Below, one piece after another: positions 24,674 to 36,760 of a stretch of 64,000 bases of DNA (within the stretch, counting starts at the first letter, position 1; every line of letters begins with the position of its first letter). Source of the stretch: Zoroaster sp. YZ-2022. Lineage: Eukaryota; Echinodermata; Asteroidea; Forcipulatida; Zoroasteridae. The stretch covers positions 248,001-312,000 of the forward strand of contig CM055834.1 of the NCBI GenBank assembly GCA_029582265.1, read 5' to 3'. The translations under genes and the position numbers were made by a program. The notes under the pieces are model-generated. The model was not told where the DNA came from. It did no database searches and worked only from the letters and a program-made list of their open reading frames with translations.

Positions 24674-25111
24674 CTGAAACTTTCACAGGATAACCGGTCT
24701 GAAAAAAATAATAAATAGACGCCTATCTCTCCCACCACTCTTACATGTAGCACTTTCTAGCGCAATGACACGTGATCCCGTGTCAACATACTCTTGGGAT
24801 AGAGTGGAGTGGGAAGGAGAATACTCACACTTACTTCTTTGGATTCGATACAAAGTATTACCATTAATACAAATCTAAATTCATTTTATCTAGTCCCCTT
24901 CCGTACCCCACGCACGAGAGCCAGAATAGTATAGATTACTCTCCGCAAGTTGTCTTAAAATAGGAATTACACACCTACAGATGGTACAGACCATTTTTGT
25001 GTACACTCTTTATGCACCCAATGAAATGATATTTTTTATCACTGTACCGCCATCTTGTTTTTTTCTTCCATACAAAACAACGGAACCAAACTGAGGCTAG
25101 AAAATAATGAG
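24674..25111. other. No feature recognised
   Basis: AT-rich DNA without recognisable coding or repeat structure. Confidence 0.45.
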
Positions 25112-25116
25112 TCTAG

Positions 25117-25362
25117 CATTGGCGGATCCGGGGGGGGGGGGGCTAAGGGGGCTGTAGCCCCCCCCCCTAAAATCGTATAAAAATATTTAAAAAAGGGAGA
25201 GAAAAAGAGAGAGAGAGGGGGAGGGGAGGGGAGAACGCACTCCCATTCCCTACCTACTTAGTACTGTACTAACCGTTGCGCATAGCAAGTGGCGGCACCC
25301 TTTGTAGTACTGAAAAATAATTGTTTTTGATTCTCAGCCCCCCTAAAAATGTTCCGCCCATG
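25117..25362. mobile_element. hAT-like MITE with 5-bp duplication TCTAG
   Basis: The ends CATTGGCGGATCC and GTTCCGCCCATG are imperfectly inverted. TCTAG is duplicated at 25,112-25,116 and 25,363-25,367. The interior has long G and C runs and a GAGA tract. Five-base duplications occur in some hAT-related lineages, so the assignment is tentative. Confidence 0.65.
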
Positions 25363-25486
25363 TCTAGCCCCTCTTCTGAGAATTAACAGCGCTGTAATCA
25401 TACTCACATGCAGGGATTTTAACAAAAATGGTTGCGACATGAAAAACTTGGTAGAAAAAATGTCGTATACAAAGACATTTTATTAA

Positions 25487-25692
25487 AGGAACAATGTCGT
25501 CACGATCAACAGGGCACTGAATCGGAGTGCAAGTTTTAGATTAATTCAGTGACTGCAAATAATACCCCACGTGATAACCGTTGCTGTTGCATAGATGAGC
25601 CAGTAATTTCCATTCACTGTGTTCATCCTAAACTAGGACACCGATTCCATGCCCTGTTGAAAGTCTGCTCTGATCGTGACGATACTGTCCCT
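25487..25692. mobile_element. TTAA-type MITE, AGGGACAGT family (copy 2)
   Basis: TTAA at 25,483-25,486 and 25,693-25,696 flanks inverted ends AGGAACAATGTCGTCACGAT and ATCGTGACGATACTGTCCCT. The arm sequence (CTGAATCGG, GATTCCATGCCCTGTTGAAA, AAACTAGGACACC) matches copy 1 at 23,123. Non-coding. Confidence 0.85.
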
Positions 25693-25696
25693 TTAA

Positions 25697-27035
25697 TGCA
25701 TTTTAGGTCTATTGAAAAACAGTCACAAACTGAGATGTTAATAACGAAGTGTTGTTCATATTGCATGGGGCAACTCGTCCAATATGAATACCATGCTGAC
25801 GAAATTGGTGTTACTGTAATAGCCCGGTCTTTGTAAAGAGCAGACATGCAGTTTGAATGTACATGTGATTTGAAGCTTTGCATGATGGATAGGATAAGAC
25901 AATTAAGTTTTGATACAGGTAACACCATGTGTAATCATCTCTTCTTGTTTTACAGTTTGCAGTATACAAGTAATTAATTTTCAATTCAATTCAATTCAAA
26001 TCTATATTTATTTCCATTGGGCGAGATTTAAAGAAAAATCAATGCAAGAACGGCAAAAGGATCAGAAAATTACAAAAGCAATTATGGAGTCATAGTCAAA
26101 AGACCTAGGACTTATGTAGAAATGCCTGTAATAATATCATCGAGTATACAATGGACAGGGGACTTGACAAAACAAAGAAAACGAGGACAAACAAAAGTAT
26201 ATTCCAGAAACTAGGACAATCAGACAGGCAAAGAGACATTAAGACAACGAAGGGACATTTATATTATCATAATGATAATGTGGCAGGGATGGATTTTAAA
26301 AAAGAGAAAATGAAATAGAATGGTAATAAAAAATACGATCTCCAAAGTATGACCTTTCGCGGCCTCATAAAAAAATGATGTCCTGTTATAATGGGGTAAA
26401 AAGCAATCAGTCTTGTTTTGACAAAATGCAATAAACAAGTTGATGACATTTGGACGAATTATAATAGATAATAAATAAATGAACATAACGAGTGTTCCTT
26501 TGTCGCCACTGTATTTTTAAGCAACGTTTATCAATGGAAAAAAATGACACATACAATTTGTATCAACCTAATTTTTTAAAAGTAAAACAAAAAACAAGAA
26601 CTACGGAATGATTCAAAATTTCTAATTTTAAATCCCCCATGCTAAATTTAAGGACCTTGAAATAGTTAGAAAAAAATAAATACAGGGTTTTTTAGAATGA
26701 AAATTCATCTGGGAATTTCTTTAAGGAAATGTTTTATTTTGTGTTATTTTCTATTTGACATTTTTGGGGGAAAATTTAATTATATTTTGGGAAAAATTTA
26801 ATTATTTTTGGAACATTTGAAAACAATGCTGTCCTTAAATAATTTGTAACACTAAACCACTTGTTTTAACTTTAAATTATTTTATTATCAACATGCTTTA
26901 AATCGCAAGAGTACTCTACTCATAAAACGTACACCTTCAGTGAGCAGAAATCATAATTGTCAGGTTGTAGCAAGAGCAGATCTCATATTTGTCCTGAGCA
27001 GACATCGTAATTGTCAAGGGTAGACAGTATAATTA
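25697..27035. other. No gene recognised, 1.3 kb
   Basis: AT-rich, with short homopolymer runs. TCAATTCAATTCAA repeats lie near 25,980. A GTAACACCATGTGTAAT word at 25,919 resembles the ends of the 5,877 MITE but has no partner. Confidence 0.5.
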
Positions 27036-28229
27036 TTAAAGGTCCTGTGAAGAGTGTATTTACCAAACTTTATTTTTTGGTGCTGTTATATTGATTGGTA
27101 TGAATTAAAAACAATTTTAAATGTTTTGTTTTAATCGAGTGGATTATTAATGGTTTATCTAATAAACAAAAATTGACCCCCCCCCCTTCCGAATTGTCGA
27201 AGTTTTAACGAAATGTTCGTGACGTACACAAAGACAGAGAATTCCTATACATTCTCGTGGAGATAGGCGGTAGGCTATGTGGTTTGGTGCCAGACTTTGA
27301 TCAGGTAATAAACACTAAGCCCCATTGTATCATAGATTGTATGGAAATTAGACTTAACTCATATTGACCTAAAGGATTTAAGCTTTACAACATGCTGGCA
27401 ACGTGTTTACACAAGACTTGCGTAATATAAACATGCACTCGAACAGCGATAACCCAGCCACGGATGTACCGTGAAACGCAGCGCAACCCCCATCATGCGG
27501 TCGGAACACACACCGAAGGCAATGCTAACATTACGGTGTTATGCATGGGAGTATAACTAAATGGCCACTTACCCTTAGCCTTTCTCGCTTTAAAAAAGCA
27601 CCTTTAAAAAAAGCCTTCGCAGCCTTCTTACTTAGCGGGAATATCGTTGGAATTGCATCTGGTAGTAGCATGGCCTTATAAGCCATACCGAACTGGCTGT
27701 GAAGGCCCCGTTCAAAGCATGTCTGCTCGAAGTGTGCACTTTATATGAATGAGTGTTCCGTCGGTCCCGACCAATTCGCTCTGGTCAGCTTCACTTTAGC
27801 CGTCCAAATGCGTCTGTATTTTGGATCAGACGGAAATCGGTGTAGACTAACACCGTCTTTGGTGGTGTTGCTGCAACCTGCAGCGACACACCTCGATGAC
27901 ATTATCGAAAATAATAAGCTTCAAACCTGACAGAAAACTTTAGGAAACTTTTTCTCTAGCAACACTCTGCATGCAGTGGTGCGCTAGTATACGACGCATA
28001 CTTGGGCAAGTGCTGTGGATCGTGGATCGGGAATCGCCTCAGTGTACGTCGCAAATTTTATACTAATGAGGGGATATGGGCGTGTCGAAAAGCACCCTCT
28101 AAATTAAAAAATTAATTTTTTTATGGTATAAACGTGAGGGGAAACAATTACAAATGACAAATATATGTTCCAGTAGGCATACTTTATTGTATACAATGAA
28201 AAAAAAAAACTTTTTCATAGGACCTTTAA
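27036..28229 (-). mobile_element. Internally deleted Kolobok-type DNA transposon
   Basis: TTAA at 27,036-27,039 and 28,226-28,229 flanks a 1,186-bp element with 12-bp ends AGGTCCT(G/A)TGAA. It carries a THAP exon on the minus strand (27,573-27,902), followed by a good splice donor, but nothing recognisable as a transposase catalytic region. Kolobok transposases combine TTAA target choice with an N-terminal THAP zinc finger, so both lines of evidence agree. P elements also have THAP but make 7-8-bp duplications. Confidence 0.83.
27573..27902 (-). pseudogene. THAP zinc-finger exon of a Kolobok-like transposase (nonsense mutation)
   Basis: From the ATG at 27,902 the frame reads MSSRCVAAGCSN, VSLHRFPSDPKYRRIWTAKV, NWSGPTEHSFI, a stop, SAHFEQTCFE, then LLPDAIPTIFPLSKK. 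It meets a donor AGG|GTAAGT at 27,572. These are the THAP landmarks: C-x4-C, HRFPxDxxxRxxW, (C)SxHFxxxCFE, and the AVPTIF-like motif. The third zinc ligand codon (Cys of CSAHF) is replaced by TAA, which kills the domain. The exon is otherwise open, and downstream transposase exons are missing. Confidence 0.88.
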
Positions 28230-28261
28230 GTTACACACACCTCCATATTGTCCGTTTGAGG

Positions 28262-28480
28262 GCGTGCTCCTTCGAGGGAAAATACAGAGGGAGCAATTGA
28301 GGGAACTGAGAGTGCAGAGGGAGCAATTGAGGGAACTGAGAGTGCAGAGGGAGCAATTGAGGGAATTGAGGGAGCAGAGACAGCAATTGAGGGAACTGAG
28401 AGTGCAGAGGGAGCAATTGAGGGAATTGAGGGAGCAGAGGGAGCAATTGAGGGAATTGAGGGAGCAGAGGGAGCAAACCT
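28262..28480 (+). repeat. 30-bp minisatellite, ~7 units
   Basis: The unit is GAGGGAGCAATTGAGGGAAC plus TGAGAGTGCA, with AACTGAGAGTG and AATTGAGGGAG variants alternating. Because 30 is a multiple of three, several frames on both strands stay open; one reads a repeated REQLREL decapeptide. No gene context supports coding. Confidence 0.9.
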
Positions 28481-28847
28481 GGTCCAATCGGCCCCTCCTA
28501 TACTACTAACCTGTTCAAAATAAACGGTTGCCACGGCAATCATGAACACTTATTTTCGTTGATTTGTGCGTGAGATGTTCCTAAAGAACTAACAGTTTCA
28601 AGGTGTTCGGGATATACTCGAAACATAATAAGTCAGTTTAACTATTTTTGGAATTGTTTACATTAAATGAGTTGACAATTAATGTTTGTTTATTTTTGTC
28701 AACTTTTAATTTTTTATTCTCTACAATAAACAATAAACTAATATTCCACAGTCACTGATACAATTAATTAATTATCTAGATACTAAATCATTAAACAATC
28801 GCGTACAAGTGTGTTGCTGAGATTAAATAGTTTATTGCTTACACAAT

Positions 28848-29809
28848 AGACACAATCGGCGACCGGAGTCACGTGACTCATAGTGGGTATAAAATGTAAA
28901 CAAACCAAGCAAGCGACGCGCAGTGTATGGAAAAGCATGGCTTCTTCCGAGTGCTTCTGCTGTACAAGGCACATCATAGATGTTGCATTTGTTGGTTGGA
29001 ACATAAGTTTAAGTTCTCTAAATCGATCGGAGATGTTCCCAATTTTAATTTCCAAACATTACGCACATTATCAATGCGCGAAGAAGTTTTTATCTAGAAC
29101 TAGGGCAAGGCTCGGCTACCACTCATTTTGGGGCGATCTTCAATGTTTGTTCAACTCTTTTATATAAAAATACAACACAGACTTTAATAAAAAATGAAAT
29201 TTTCACAACTTTAGAAAAATTCAATGTTGAAAAACGTAATTACATTTTCCAGTCGGCAGCAAAGAACGTCAATGTTGCTTTTTGGGGACCTTCGTATTTT
29301 AACGTTTTCGACTTAGTGTTCAACTGAGTTTGCGTCACTAAATGATCGATATTTTCACAACGATCGCAGTTTAGTGGATGAAAATTACACATTAGATAGT
29401 TCATTAGTTATTCCTCACCTCAGTAAAGTATCAATTTTCTATCTGAAGCGATGTGGATTAAACAGATTTTTTAATTTACAGCTATATGATCCAGAACCGG
29501 CAAAATCCGAAACGGGGAAAACGACTGTTAGTAAATACAGTAGAGTATTACCCCAGTCTCCTACGACTTTGACAAAGTCACAAAGCATTACGTGAATTCC
29601 AGAGCCTAAACTGCAGAGATTCTAGAATGAATATAACATGATTTTGAACATTCAGTTTGCCTTCCCTTGCCATTCAGCTATCAATGGGTCGTTGTTTTAA
29701 AACCCTCCCATGGAGCTCCCTATGTTTAGACACAGCGCACTGCTGGTTTGTATTATTTTGTGCCCACTATACATCACGTGACCAGTACTCGGAGTCGCCG
29801 ATTGTGTCT
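28848..29809. mobile_element. 962-bp TIR transposon inserted in duplication copy B
   Basis: The ends AGACACAATCGGCGAC and GTCGCCGATTGTGTCT are exact inverses. A second inverted block (GTCACGTGAC region) lies inside them. Comparison with the empty site in copy A (GCTTACACAATTATAATAAT, ~7,774) shows a 2-bp AT duplication. A TATAAAA box at ~28,889 precedes a short open frame (from 28,937, MASSECFCCTRH) of unknown nature; no catalytic motif was recognised. Superfamily unassigned. Confidence 0.85.
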
Positions 29810-30059
29810 ATTATAATAATTTATTGACTAAAAGTTCTAGAACATTATACATGATAATGAATTGTTTTAAAAGCAATTTAGTACATTCTCATACGACAGA
29901 GAGCAATAATCTAAAACTTTCACACGATTGTACGTAACCATATCAGGCCTTGGAGGGGGGGCAATGACTTTTCCTAACCATTCGTCCACCTGAATTGTCA
30001 CTTTTTAGTCATACTACCAGATTTGTTTAGAGTGAAAGGCATTGTATGTTTTTTGAGAT

Positions 30060-30430
30060 TGTAGTAAATGTTTGACAAGATCGATCAAATGAGGCCATGA
30101 AAACTTCCTAAAGGTCACCGTTTGTGGGCGCTATACCAATTTTTGTGTAAACTTTCCAAATTTTGGGTCAAAAATAGTTTTTCCCTATAACTTTCTTAAG
30201 TTAAGTCGTCCGTTGGCATTGCATTTGGTAGAAATGTTGTCTTTAATACAATCAACAATGTGACGTAACTTAAATCACCGCTAGAGGGCGCTATAAGCAA
30301 CATTTTTGGGATTTTTTTAGACTGACCCAATAAAGTACAATAAAGGCAAATAGTAAATATATATTGAGAAAATAAATTCTGAAAACCTTTAAAAATATAA
30401 TATATTGCATTTAAACGTAATATTGGATTT
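30060..30430 (+). repeat. Interspersed non-coding repeat, copy within duplication B
   Basis: Near-identical to 8,040-8,405 as part of the duplication, and homologous to the diverged copy at 6,766-7,165. It has CTAGAGGGCGCTATAAGCAA and TATATTGAGAAAATAAA words. Confidence 0.7.
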
Positions 30431-30517
30431 CCATGACCCAATGGTGTCCAATGGTGTCCAGATCAAAGTTGAACAAACCCATAAACAAAATATTAAATGT
30501 ACAGTTTCAACGATCTA

Positions 30518-30520
<3 letters not shown>

Positions 30521-30578
<58 letters not shown>

Positions 30579-30581
30579 TAC

Positions 30582-30618
<37 letters not shown>

Positions 30619-30673
30619 CATATATATATACATATAGATATACATATATATACACATATACACACACACACAC

Positions 30674-30738
<65 letters not shown>
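30521..30738. repeat. (TA)n then (CA)n microsatellite
   Basis: A TA tract, ATACAT variants, then about 35 CA dinucleotides. It corresponds to the left part of the (TA)n tract of copy A, split here by later insertions. Confidence 0.95.
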
Positions 30739-31124
30739 GGCTTGTGTCCCATTAATCGTGTGATCCCCGCACTGCCGTTACCTGGGTTGTTTGCATCTGG
30801 CTACTCGGCAGATATGGTTTGGCCTCTGACCTGGCCAAATATATAATTGGCATAAGTGGACCGCCCGCCAACATAGGGGCTGGTTAGCTCAGTTGGTAGA
30901 GCGCTCTTACTGTAATCGAGAGGTCGCGGGTTCGAGTCCGGCATCAGCCAATTTTTCTTTGCTCGCGAACCGTTTATAATATTTCATGTCAGTTTCTCCA
31001 TATAAATCTTCTTTGTGTACAACCACATAAAAGGCTTGTGTCCCGTTAATTGTGTGATCCCCGCTACTGCCGTTACCCGGGTTGTTTGCATCTGACTGGG
31101 GCTTGATCCCTGGCTACTCGGCAG

Positions 31125-31127
<3 letters not shown>
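30737..31127 (+). repeat. tRNA-like sequence flanked by ~80-95-bp direct repeats
   Basis: AGGCTTGTGTCCC(A/G)TTAAT, GTGTGATCCCCGC, TGCCGTTACC, GGGTTGTTTGCATCTG and GCTACTCGGCAGATAT occur in the same order at 30,737-30,813 and 31,033-31,127. The second copy has an extra ACTGGGGCTTGATCCCTG. The tRNA-like segment lies between them. This may be a composite SINE or tandem SINE tails; the family is not recognised. Confidence 0.7.
30878..30949 (+). tRNA. tRNA-like sequence, anticodon GTA in a degraded loop; probably SINE-derived
   Basis: The acceptor arms GGCTGGT/ATCAGCC pair, the D arm GCTC..GAGC is perfect, the A box is TAGCTCAGTTGG, and the B box is GGTTCGAGTCC. The anticodon stem has a mismatch and a wobble pair, and the T stem has a G-G mismatch. 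A nuclear tRNA-Tyr would normally carry an intron and a different acceptor stem. A SINE head or pseudogene is therefore more likely than a working tRNA gene. Confidence 0.5.
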
Positions 31128-31326
<199 letters not shown>

Positions 31327-32318
31327 ATAATAATAATAATAATAAGATTTCTATAGCGCCATTCCATCTAGATCATGGCACTCGGCAACACAAGATAGCG
31401 AAAACAGAACATTATCAAAGGGCAATTGAAATAAGTAAGTTTTCATGTTTGTTTTGAACAATGAAACGGTGTCTAGTGATCTGATGTGGATTGGTATTGT
31501 GTTCCAGAGTTTAGGACCGGCACCATTGTGAAAGCTTTGTCAGTGGAAGTGTTTTTGTGATCTAGGTTCTGACAGCAGTATACCATCAGAACCGGAACGA
31601 AGGCCAGGTCGGCCAGATACACGGAGCTGGATACAGTAATCAAGGTATTGAGGAGCTGTGTGGTGAAGACATTTGAAGATGATGAGGGCGATCTTAAAGT
31701 TGATTCTCTGTCGGACGGGAAGCCAGTGAAGTTGAGTAAGTAGTGGGGAAGCTGATTCACGCCTGTCAACCCCAAGCAAAAGGCGTGCGGCACGATTTTG
31801 TAGTCGTTGCAGTTTATCAAGATTAAATTCAGTAATACCAAAGAGTAGAGAGTTGCAATAATCCATACGGGACAGAACCAGCGCACGAATTACTTGGTGA
31901 CATGATTCAAAAATCAAGATATCTCCGAATTCGTGAAATGTTGCGAAGTTGAAAGTGAATGCTACGGTTGAGGTTGACAACATGTGTTGACATTGACATG
32001 TTCGCATCAAAATAGGCTCCAAGATTGCGGACGGACTGCGATGAAAGTGTAATAATAGTACCCCCTATTTCCAGAGTGACAGGGGGTAAGTTACGAAGTG
32101 TGTGTGCAGAAGCCGCTATAAGAAATTCAGTCTTTGTGTCATTCAGTTTTAGCATGTTTTGGGTCATCCATAGCTTCAAATCTTGGATGCAGGAGGACAG
32201 TTTGCTGAGTGCTGATTGTATCGATTCCGGATCCTTGGGGTTGAAGGTGGAGTAGATTTGAGTATCGTCAGCATATATATGGAAACGAATACCATGTCTA
32301 CGAATTATCTATTATGTC
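31327..32318 (-). pseudogene. CR1/L2-type LINE, 5'-truncated, with (TTA)n tail
   Basis: The minus strand opens with IIRRHGIRFHIYADDTQIY (catalytic YADD at 32,264-32,275), then CIQDLKLWMTQNMLKLNDTKTEFL, SVRNLGAYFDANMSM and LRNISRIRRYL. After a frameshift near 31,910 it continues SRMDYCNSLLFG, LQRLQNRAARLL and LHWLPVRQRINFK. After another stop near 31,540 come PKLWNTIPIHIRS and CHDLDGMAL. These are CR1/L2-group RT thumb and tail motifs. The 3' end GCGCTATAGAAATC(TTA)n is intact. The 5' truncation lies inside the microsatellite at ~32,318. Confidence 0.88.
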
Positions 32319-32415
32319 TACGAATTATATTCATATACATATACATATACATATACATATATATATACATATACCTATACCTATACCTATCTCTATCTCC
32401 ATCTCTATCTCTGTA
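32319..32415. repeat. (TACATA)n/(TACCTA)n/(TCTATC)n microsatellite
   Basis: The right-hand remnant of the split microsatellite in copy B. A short duplicated word, ATGTCTACGAATTAT, at its left edge borders the LINE insertion. Confidence 0.85.
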
Positions 32416-32575
32416 TCATTTGGCATTAAGAAGTTTTAAAAGCCGTCTCTTGTGCAATAATATGTATTTTTGACCTGTACAAACGATTGGTTCTACCTAA
32501 CCTTGATGGTTGGTTACATAATGAAGAAATGGTGGCACTTTGAGATTATGTGAATAATCCACAAAGTATCCAAAT

Positions 32576-33139
32576 TTATTTTTGTATCCAGAAATCCCCG
32601 TGATAAAGACTGCGTATTTGTTGTTGATTCAGGAGACCGTCAAACACCATCAGATCGCTATAAGCAGCAGCCCCACCATACTCCCAAGGTTGATACTTAT
32701 CAAAATCCTCGCATGGATTGGTCATGCCTATGTACAGCTTAGTGCAACCATCTGAATCCGTTCCAGACCCATTAATGGTTTCATCACTTGCCACAATTGT
32801 ACCATTGACAAATAACTGTGTAGTGCCACTGGTGGCATTCACCGTTAAGGTCAAGTGAAACCATTCGTTTGTCGGTATCTTAGAGGTGTTATATTTATGA
32901 GCTGTATGATTATTTCTGGTGCGTACATCGTACAAGAACATTTCTTGTTGATGCATAAAGGCAATACCCATTGCCCTGTCTGTCTGTCCCCCAGAGCTTA
33001 AAAAATACCCCGCTTTTGTACCAGTGAATACTGATGACTTGTTGATCTTTAGCCAAAGACACCATGTCACACTCTGAGACTCACAAGCGCCCGGGTCAGA
33101 GATGCACCCCGCTGAAATTCCCAACAACCAGATAGGACT
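32576..33139 (-). pseudogene. Second LamG-domain exon, diverged and cut by the gap
   Basis: It encodes the same LamG fold as 9,290-10,038, through SVTWCLWLKI, AGYFLSSGGQ, NEWFHLTLTVN, LMVFDGLLNQQQI and the same stop. The two differ at about 27 of 176 residues, nearly all in two patches (GGQT..THKY and NPCE..EYGG), with only two or three silent changes. Near 33,107 it lacks two bases present in copy A (GGGAATTGC against GGGGTGC), which breaks the frame 5' of CISDPG. This lies 33 bases from the gap, so it could be a real inactivation or an assembly error. Splice site and upstream exons are lost in the gap. Confidence 0.8.
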
Positions 33140-33639
33140 NNNNNNNNNNNNNNNNNNNNNNNNNNNNNNNNNNNNNNNNNNNNNNNNNNNNNNNNNNNNN
33201 NNNNNNNNNNNNNNNNNNNNNNNNNNNNNNNNNNNNNNNNNNNNNNNNNNNNNNNNNNNNNNNNNNNNNNNNNNNNNNNNNNNNNNNNNNNNNNNNNNNN
33301 NNNNNNNNNNNNNNNNNNNNNNNNNNNNNNNNNNNNNNNNNNNNNNNNNNNNNNNNNNNNNNNNNNNNNNNNNNNNNNNNNNNNNNNNNNNNNNNNNNNN
33401 NNNNNNNNNNNNNNNNNNNNNNNNNNNNNNNNNNNNNNNNNNNNNNNNNNNNNNNNNNNNNNNNNNNNNNNNNNNNNNNNNNNNNNNNNNNNNNNNNNNN
33501 NNNNNNNNNNNNNNNNNNNNNNNNNNNNNNNNNNNNNNNNNNNNNNNNNNNNNNNNNNNNNNNNNNNNNNNNNNNNNNNNNNNNNNNNNNNNNNNNNNNN
33601 NNNNNNNNNNNNNNNNNNNNNNNNNNNNNNNNNNNNNNN
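33140..33639. other. Assembly gap, 500 N
   Basis: Exactly 500 unknown bases, a conventional scaffold-gap size. Sequence to the left is the LamG exon and to the right satellite, so the adjacency of the two contigs depends on scaffolding only. Confidence 0.99.
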
Positions 33640-36600
33640 TATATCTAAATTAAAGCTTAGGTTCTCCCCTTTCAGAAAAAACACCCAGCATTTGAATTTG
33701 GATGAATTATTTCGTACCTTAAACGGCCTCCATGGACGCAGCCCTCTGTAAGTAAATACCGTCAACTTGCATGCGGTTTCACCGCAACAACCTGGCACTA
33801 TCACGGTGTTACAAAAAAAAATATTTCTATGGTTGGGGAATAACCCTTTAAAGTTTTCAAAGCAGGCCCGATCATTTTATATCTAAGTCAGCTTACGTTC
33901 TCCCCTTTCAGAAAAAACATACTTTTGAATTTGGACATTTTTTCGTACCTTAAACGGCCTCCATGGACGCCAGCCCTCTGTAAAATACCGTCAGCTTTGT
34001 GCGGTTTCACCTGTAATAATCCCAACACCGGTGTTACAAAAAAAACATTTCTAGGGTTGGGAATAACACAAAGTTTCCAAAGGAGGCCGATAATTTTATA
34101 TCTAAATTAAAAAGCTTAGGTTCTCCTTTCAGAAAAACACCATACTTTTGAATTTTGATAATTTTTTCATTACCTTAAACAGCCTCCATGGACACGTAGC
34201 CCTCTGTAAAATACCGTCAACTTGCATGCGGTTTCATCACCGACAATACAGCACTATACAGGTGTTACAAAAATATTTCTATGATTGGGAATAACTTTTA
34301 AAGTTTTCAAGGGGCCCGATAAATTTTATATCTAAATTAAAGCTTGGGTTCTTCCCCTTTCAGAAAAACCCATACTTTTGAATTTGGATAATTTTTTTCG
34401 TACCTTAAACGGCCTCCATGGACACTTAGCCTCTAAAATGTAAATCCCTCAACTTGCATGCGGTTTTCACCGCAAACAATAGGCACTATGCAGTGTTACA
34501 AAAAAAAACATTTCTATGGTTGGGAATAACACCAAGTTTTCAAAGGGAAATGATGTTTATATCTAAATTTAAAAAGCTTGGGTTCTCCCCTTTCAGAAAA
34601 ACACCATACTTTTGAATTTGGATAATTTTTTCGTTCCCTTAAACAGCCTCCATGGACATAAGCCCTCTGTAAATAAAATCGCTTGCATGCGGTTTCACCG
34701 CAAACAATAAACACTATACAGTGTTACAAAAAAACATTTCTATGGTTGGGAATAACTTTTAAAGTTTTCAGGAGGCCGATAATTTTATATCCCAAAATTA
34801 AAAGCTTGGTTCTCCCCTTTCAGAAAAACACCATACATTTGAATTTGGATAATTAACATTGCCTTAAACGGCCTCCATGGACACTTAGCGCTCTATATAT
34901 AAAATACCGTCAGCTTGCATGCAGCGGTTTCTACCAAACAATGCAACACTATACGTGTTACAAAAAAACATTTCTAGGGTTGGGAATAACTTTTCCCCAA
35001 GTTTCCAAGGAGCCGATAAAATTTTATGTCTAAATTAAAGCTTGAGTTCTCCTTTCAGAAAAACACCATACTTTTGGTGCGATAATTTTCGTACATTAAG
35101 CAGCCTCCATGGACGTAGCCCTCTGTAAAATACCATCAACTTGCATGGTTTTTCATCGCAAATATTGCTTCTACGGTGTTACAAAAAAAAGATTTCTGTG
35201 GTTGGGAATAACTTTTAAAAGTTTTCAGGAAATGATCATTTATGTCTAAATTTAAAAGCTTACGTTCTCCTTTCAGAAAAACACCATACTTTGAATTTGG
35301 AATTTTTCGTACCTTGAAAAACGGCCTCCATGGACACTTAGCCCTCTGTAAAAATACGTCAACTTCGCATGCGGTTTTCACCGCAAACATTACAACACTA
35401 TACAGTGTTACACAAAAAAGATTTCTATGGTTGGGAATAACTTTTAGGTTTTCAGGGAGGCCGATAATTTTATAATCTAAATTAAAGCTTGGGTTCTCCC
35501 TCCAGAAAAAACCATACTTTTGAATTTGGATAATTTTTCGTTCCTTAAACAACCTCCATGGACCTTAGCCCTCTAAAATAAAATCGCTTGCATGCGGTTT
35601 TCACCGCAAACAATGCAACACTATACAGTGTTACAAAAACATTTTCTATGGTTGGGAATAACTTTTAAAAGTTTTCAAGAAATTACGATAATTTTATATC
35701 TAAGTAAAGCTTAGTTTCTTCCCTTTCAGAAAAACACCATACTTTTGAATTTGGAAAATATTTTCGTACCTTAAACGACCTCAGCGGACATAACCCTCAT
35801 AAAATAAATCCAACTTGCATGCGGTTTCACCGCAAACAATACAACACTATACGGTGTTACAAAAAAAAACATTTCTAGGGTTGGGAATAACTTTTAAAGG
35901 ATTTCCAAGGGGGGCCGATAATTTTTATATCTAAATTAAGCAGGTTCTCCCCTTTCAGAAAAACACCATCCCTTTTGAATTTTGAAAAATTTTCATTGCA
36001 ACTTAAACGGCCTCCGCTGGACCGTAGCCCTCTGTAAATGCAAATCAGCTTGCATGCGGTTTCATCGCAAATACAGCACTATACAGTGTTACAAAAACTA
36101 TTCTATGATTGAGAATAACAAAGTTTTCAAGGGAGGCCGGTCATTTTTTATATCTAAATTAAAGCTGGGTTCTTCCCCTTTCCAGAAAAACACCATACTT
36201 TTGAATTTTGGATTTTTTTCGTGCATAAACGGCCTCCATGGACATAGCCCTCTGTAAAATACCGTCAACTTGCATGCGGTTTCTGCAAACAATGAAACAC
36301 TATACAGTGTTACAAAAAAAACATTTCTAGGGTTTGGAGAATAACTTTTAAAAGTTTTCAGGGAGGCCGACAATTTTATATCTAAATTAAAGCAGGTTCT
36401 CCCTTTCAGAAACACCATACTTTTAGTTTGGATAATTTTTCGTGCTAAACAGCCTCATGGACATAGCCCTCTGTAATGCAATACCGTAAACGCATGCGTT
36501 TCTACCGAGTAATAAACCAACACTATAAAGTGTTACCAAAAAAAATCATTTCTATGGTTTGAGGAATAACTTTTAAAGTTTTTCAGGAGGCCGATAATTT

Positions 36601-36760
36601 TTATATCTAAATTAAAGCTTAGGTTCTCCCCTTTCGAAAAAAACACCATACTTTTGAATTTGGATAATTTTTTTCGTTCCCTTAAACGGCCTCCATGGAC
36701 CTTAGTCTTCTGTAAAAATACCGTCAACTTGCATGCGGTTTCACCGCAAATGACCAGCAT
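33640..36760. repeat. 230-bp satellite, block 1 (~14 monomers, indel-rich)
   Basis: Monomers recognisable by AAACGGCCTCCATGGAC, TTGCATGCGGTTTCACCGC, CACTATACAGTGTTAC and GGTTGGGAATAACTTTTAAA. Single-base insertions and deletions are far more frequent than in blocks 2 and 3, and substitutions are not, which suggests unpolished long-read consensus. Confidence 0.95.

Noticed and set aside
28215..28549. Leu- and Cys-rich or REQLREL decapeptide repeat proteins on both strands
   Set aside because: The 30-bp minisatellite keeps several frames open at once, which argues against selection on any one.
30878..30949. Functional tRNA-Tyr(GTA) gene
   Set aside because: Mismatches in anticodon and T stems, no tRNA-Tyr intron, and repeat context favour a SINE-derived pseudo-tRNA.
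33640..36760. CRISPR-like array
   Set aside because: Monomers are contiguous ~230-bp tandem repeats without unique spacers, in a eukaryotic context.
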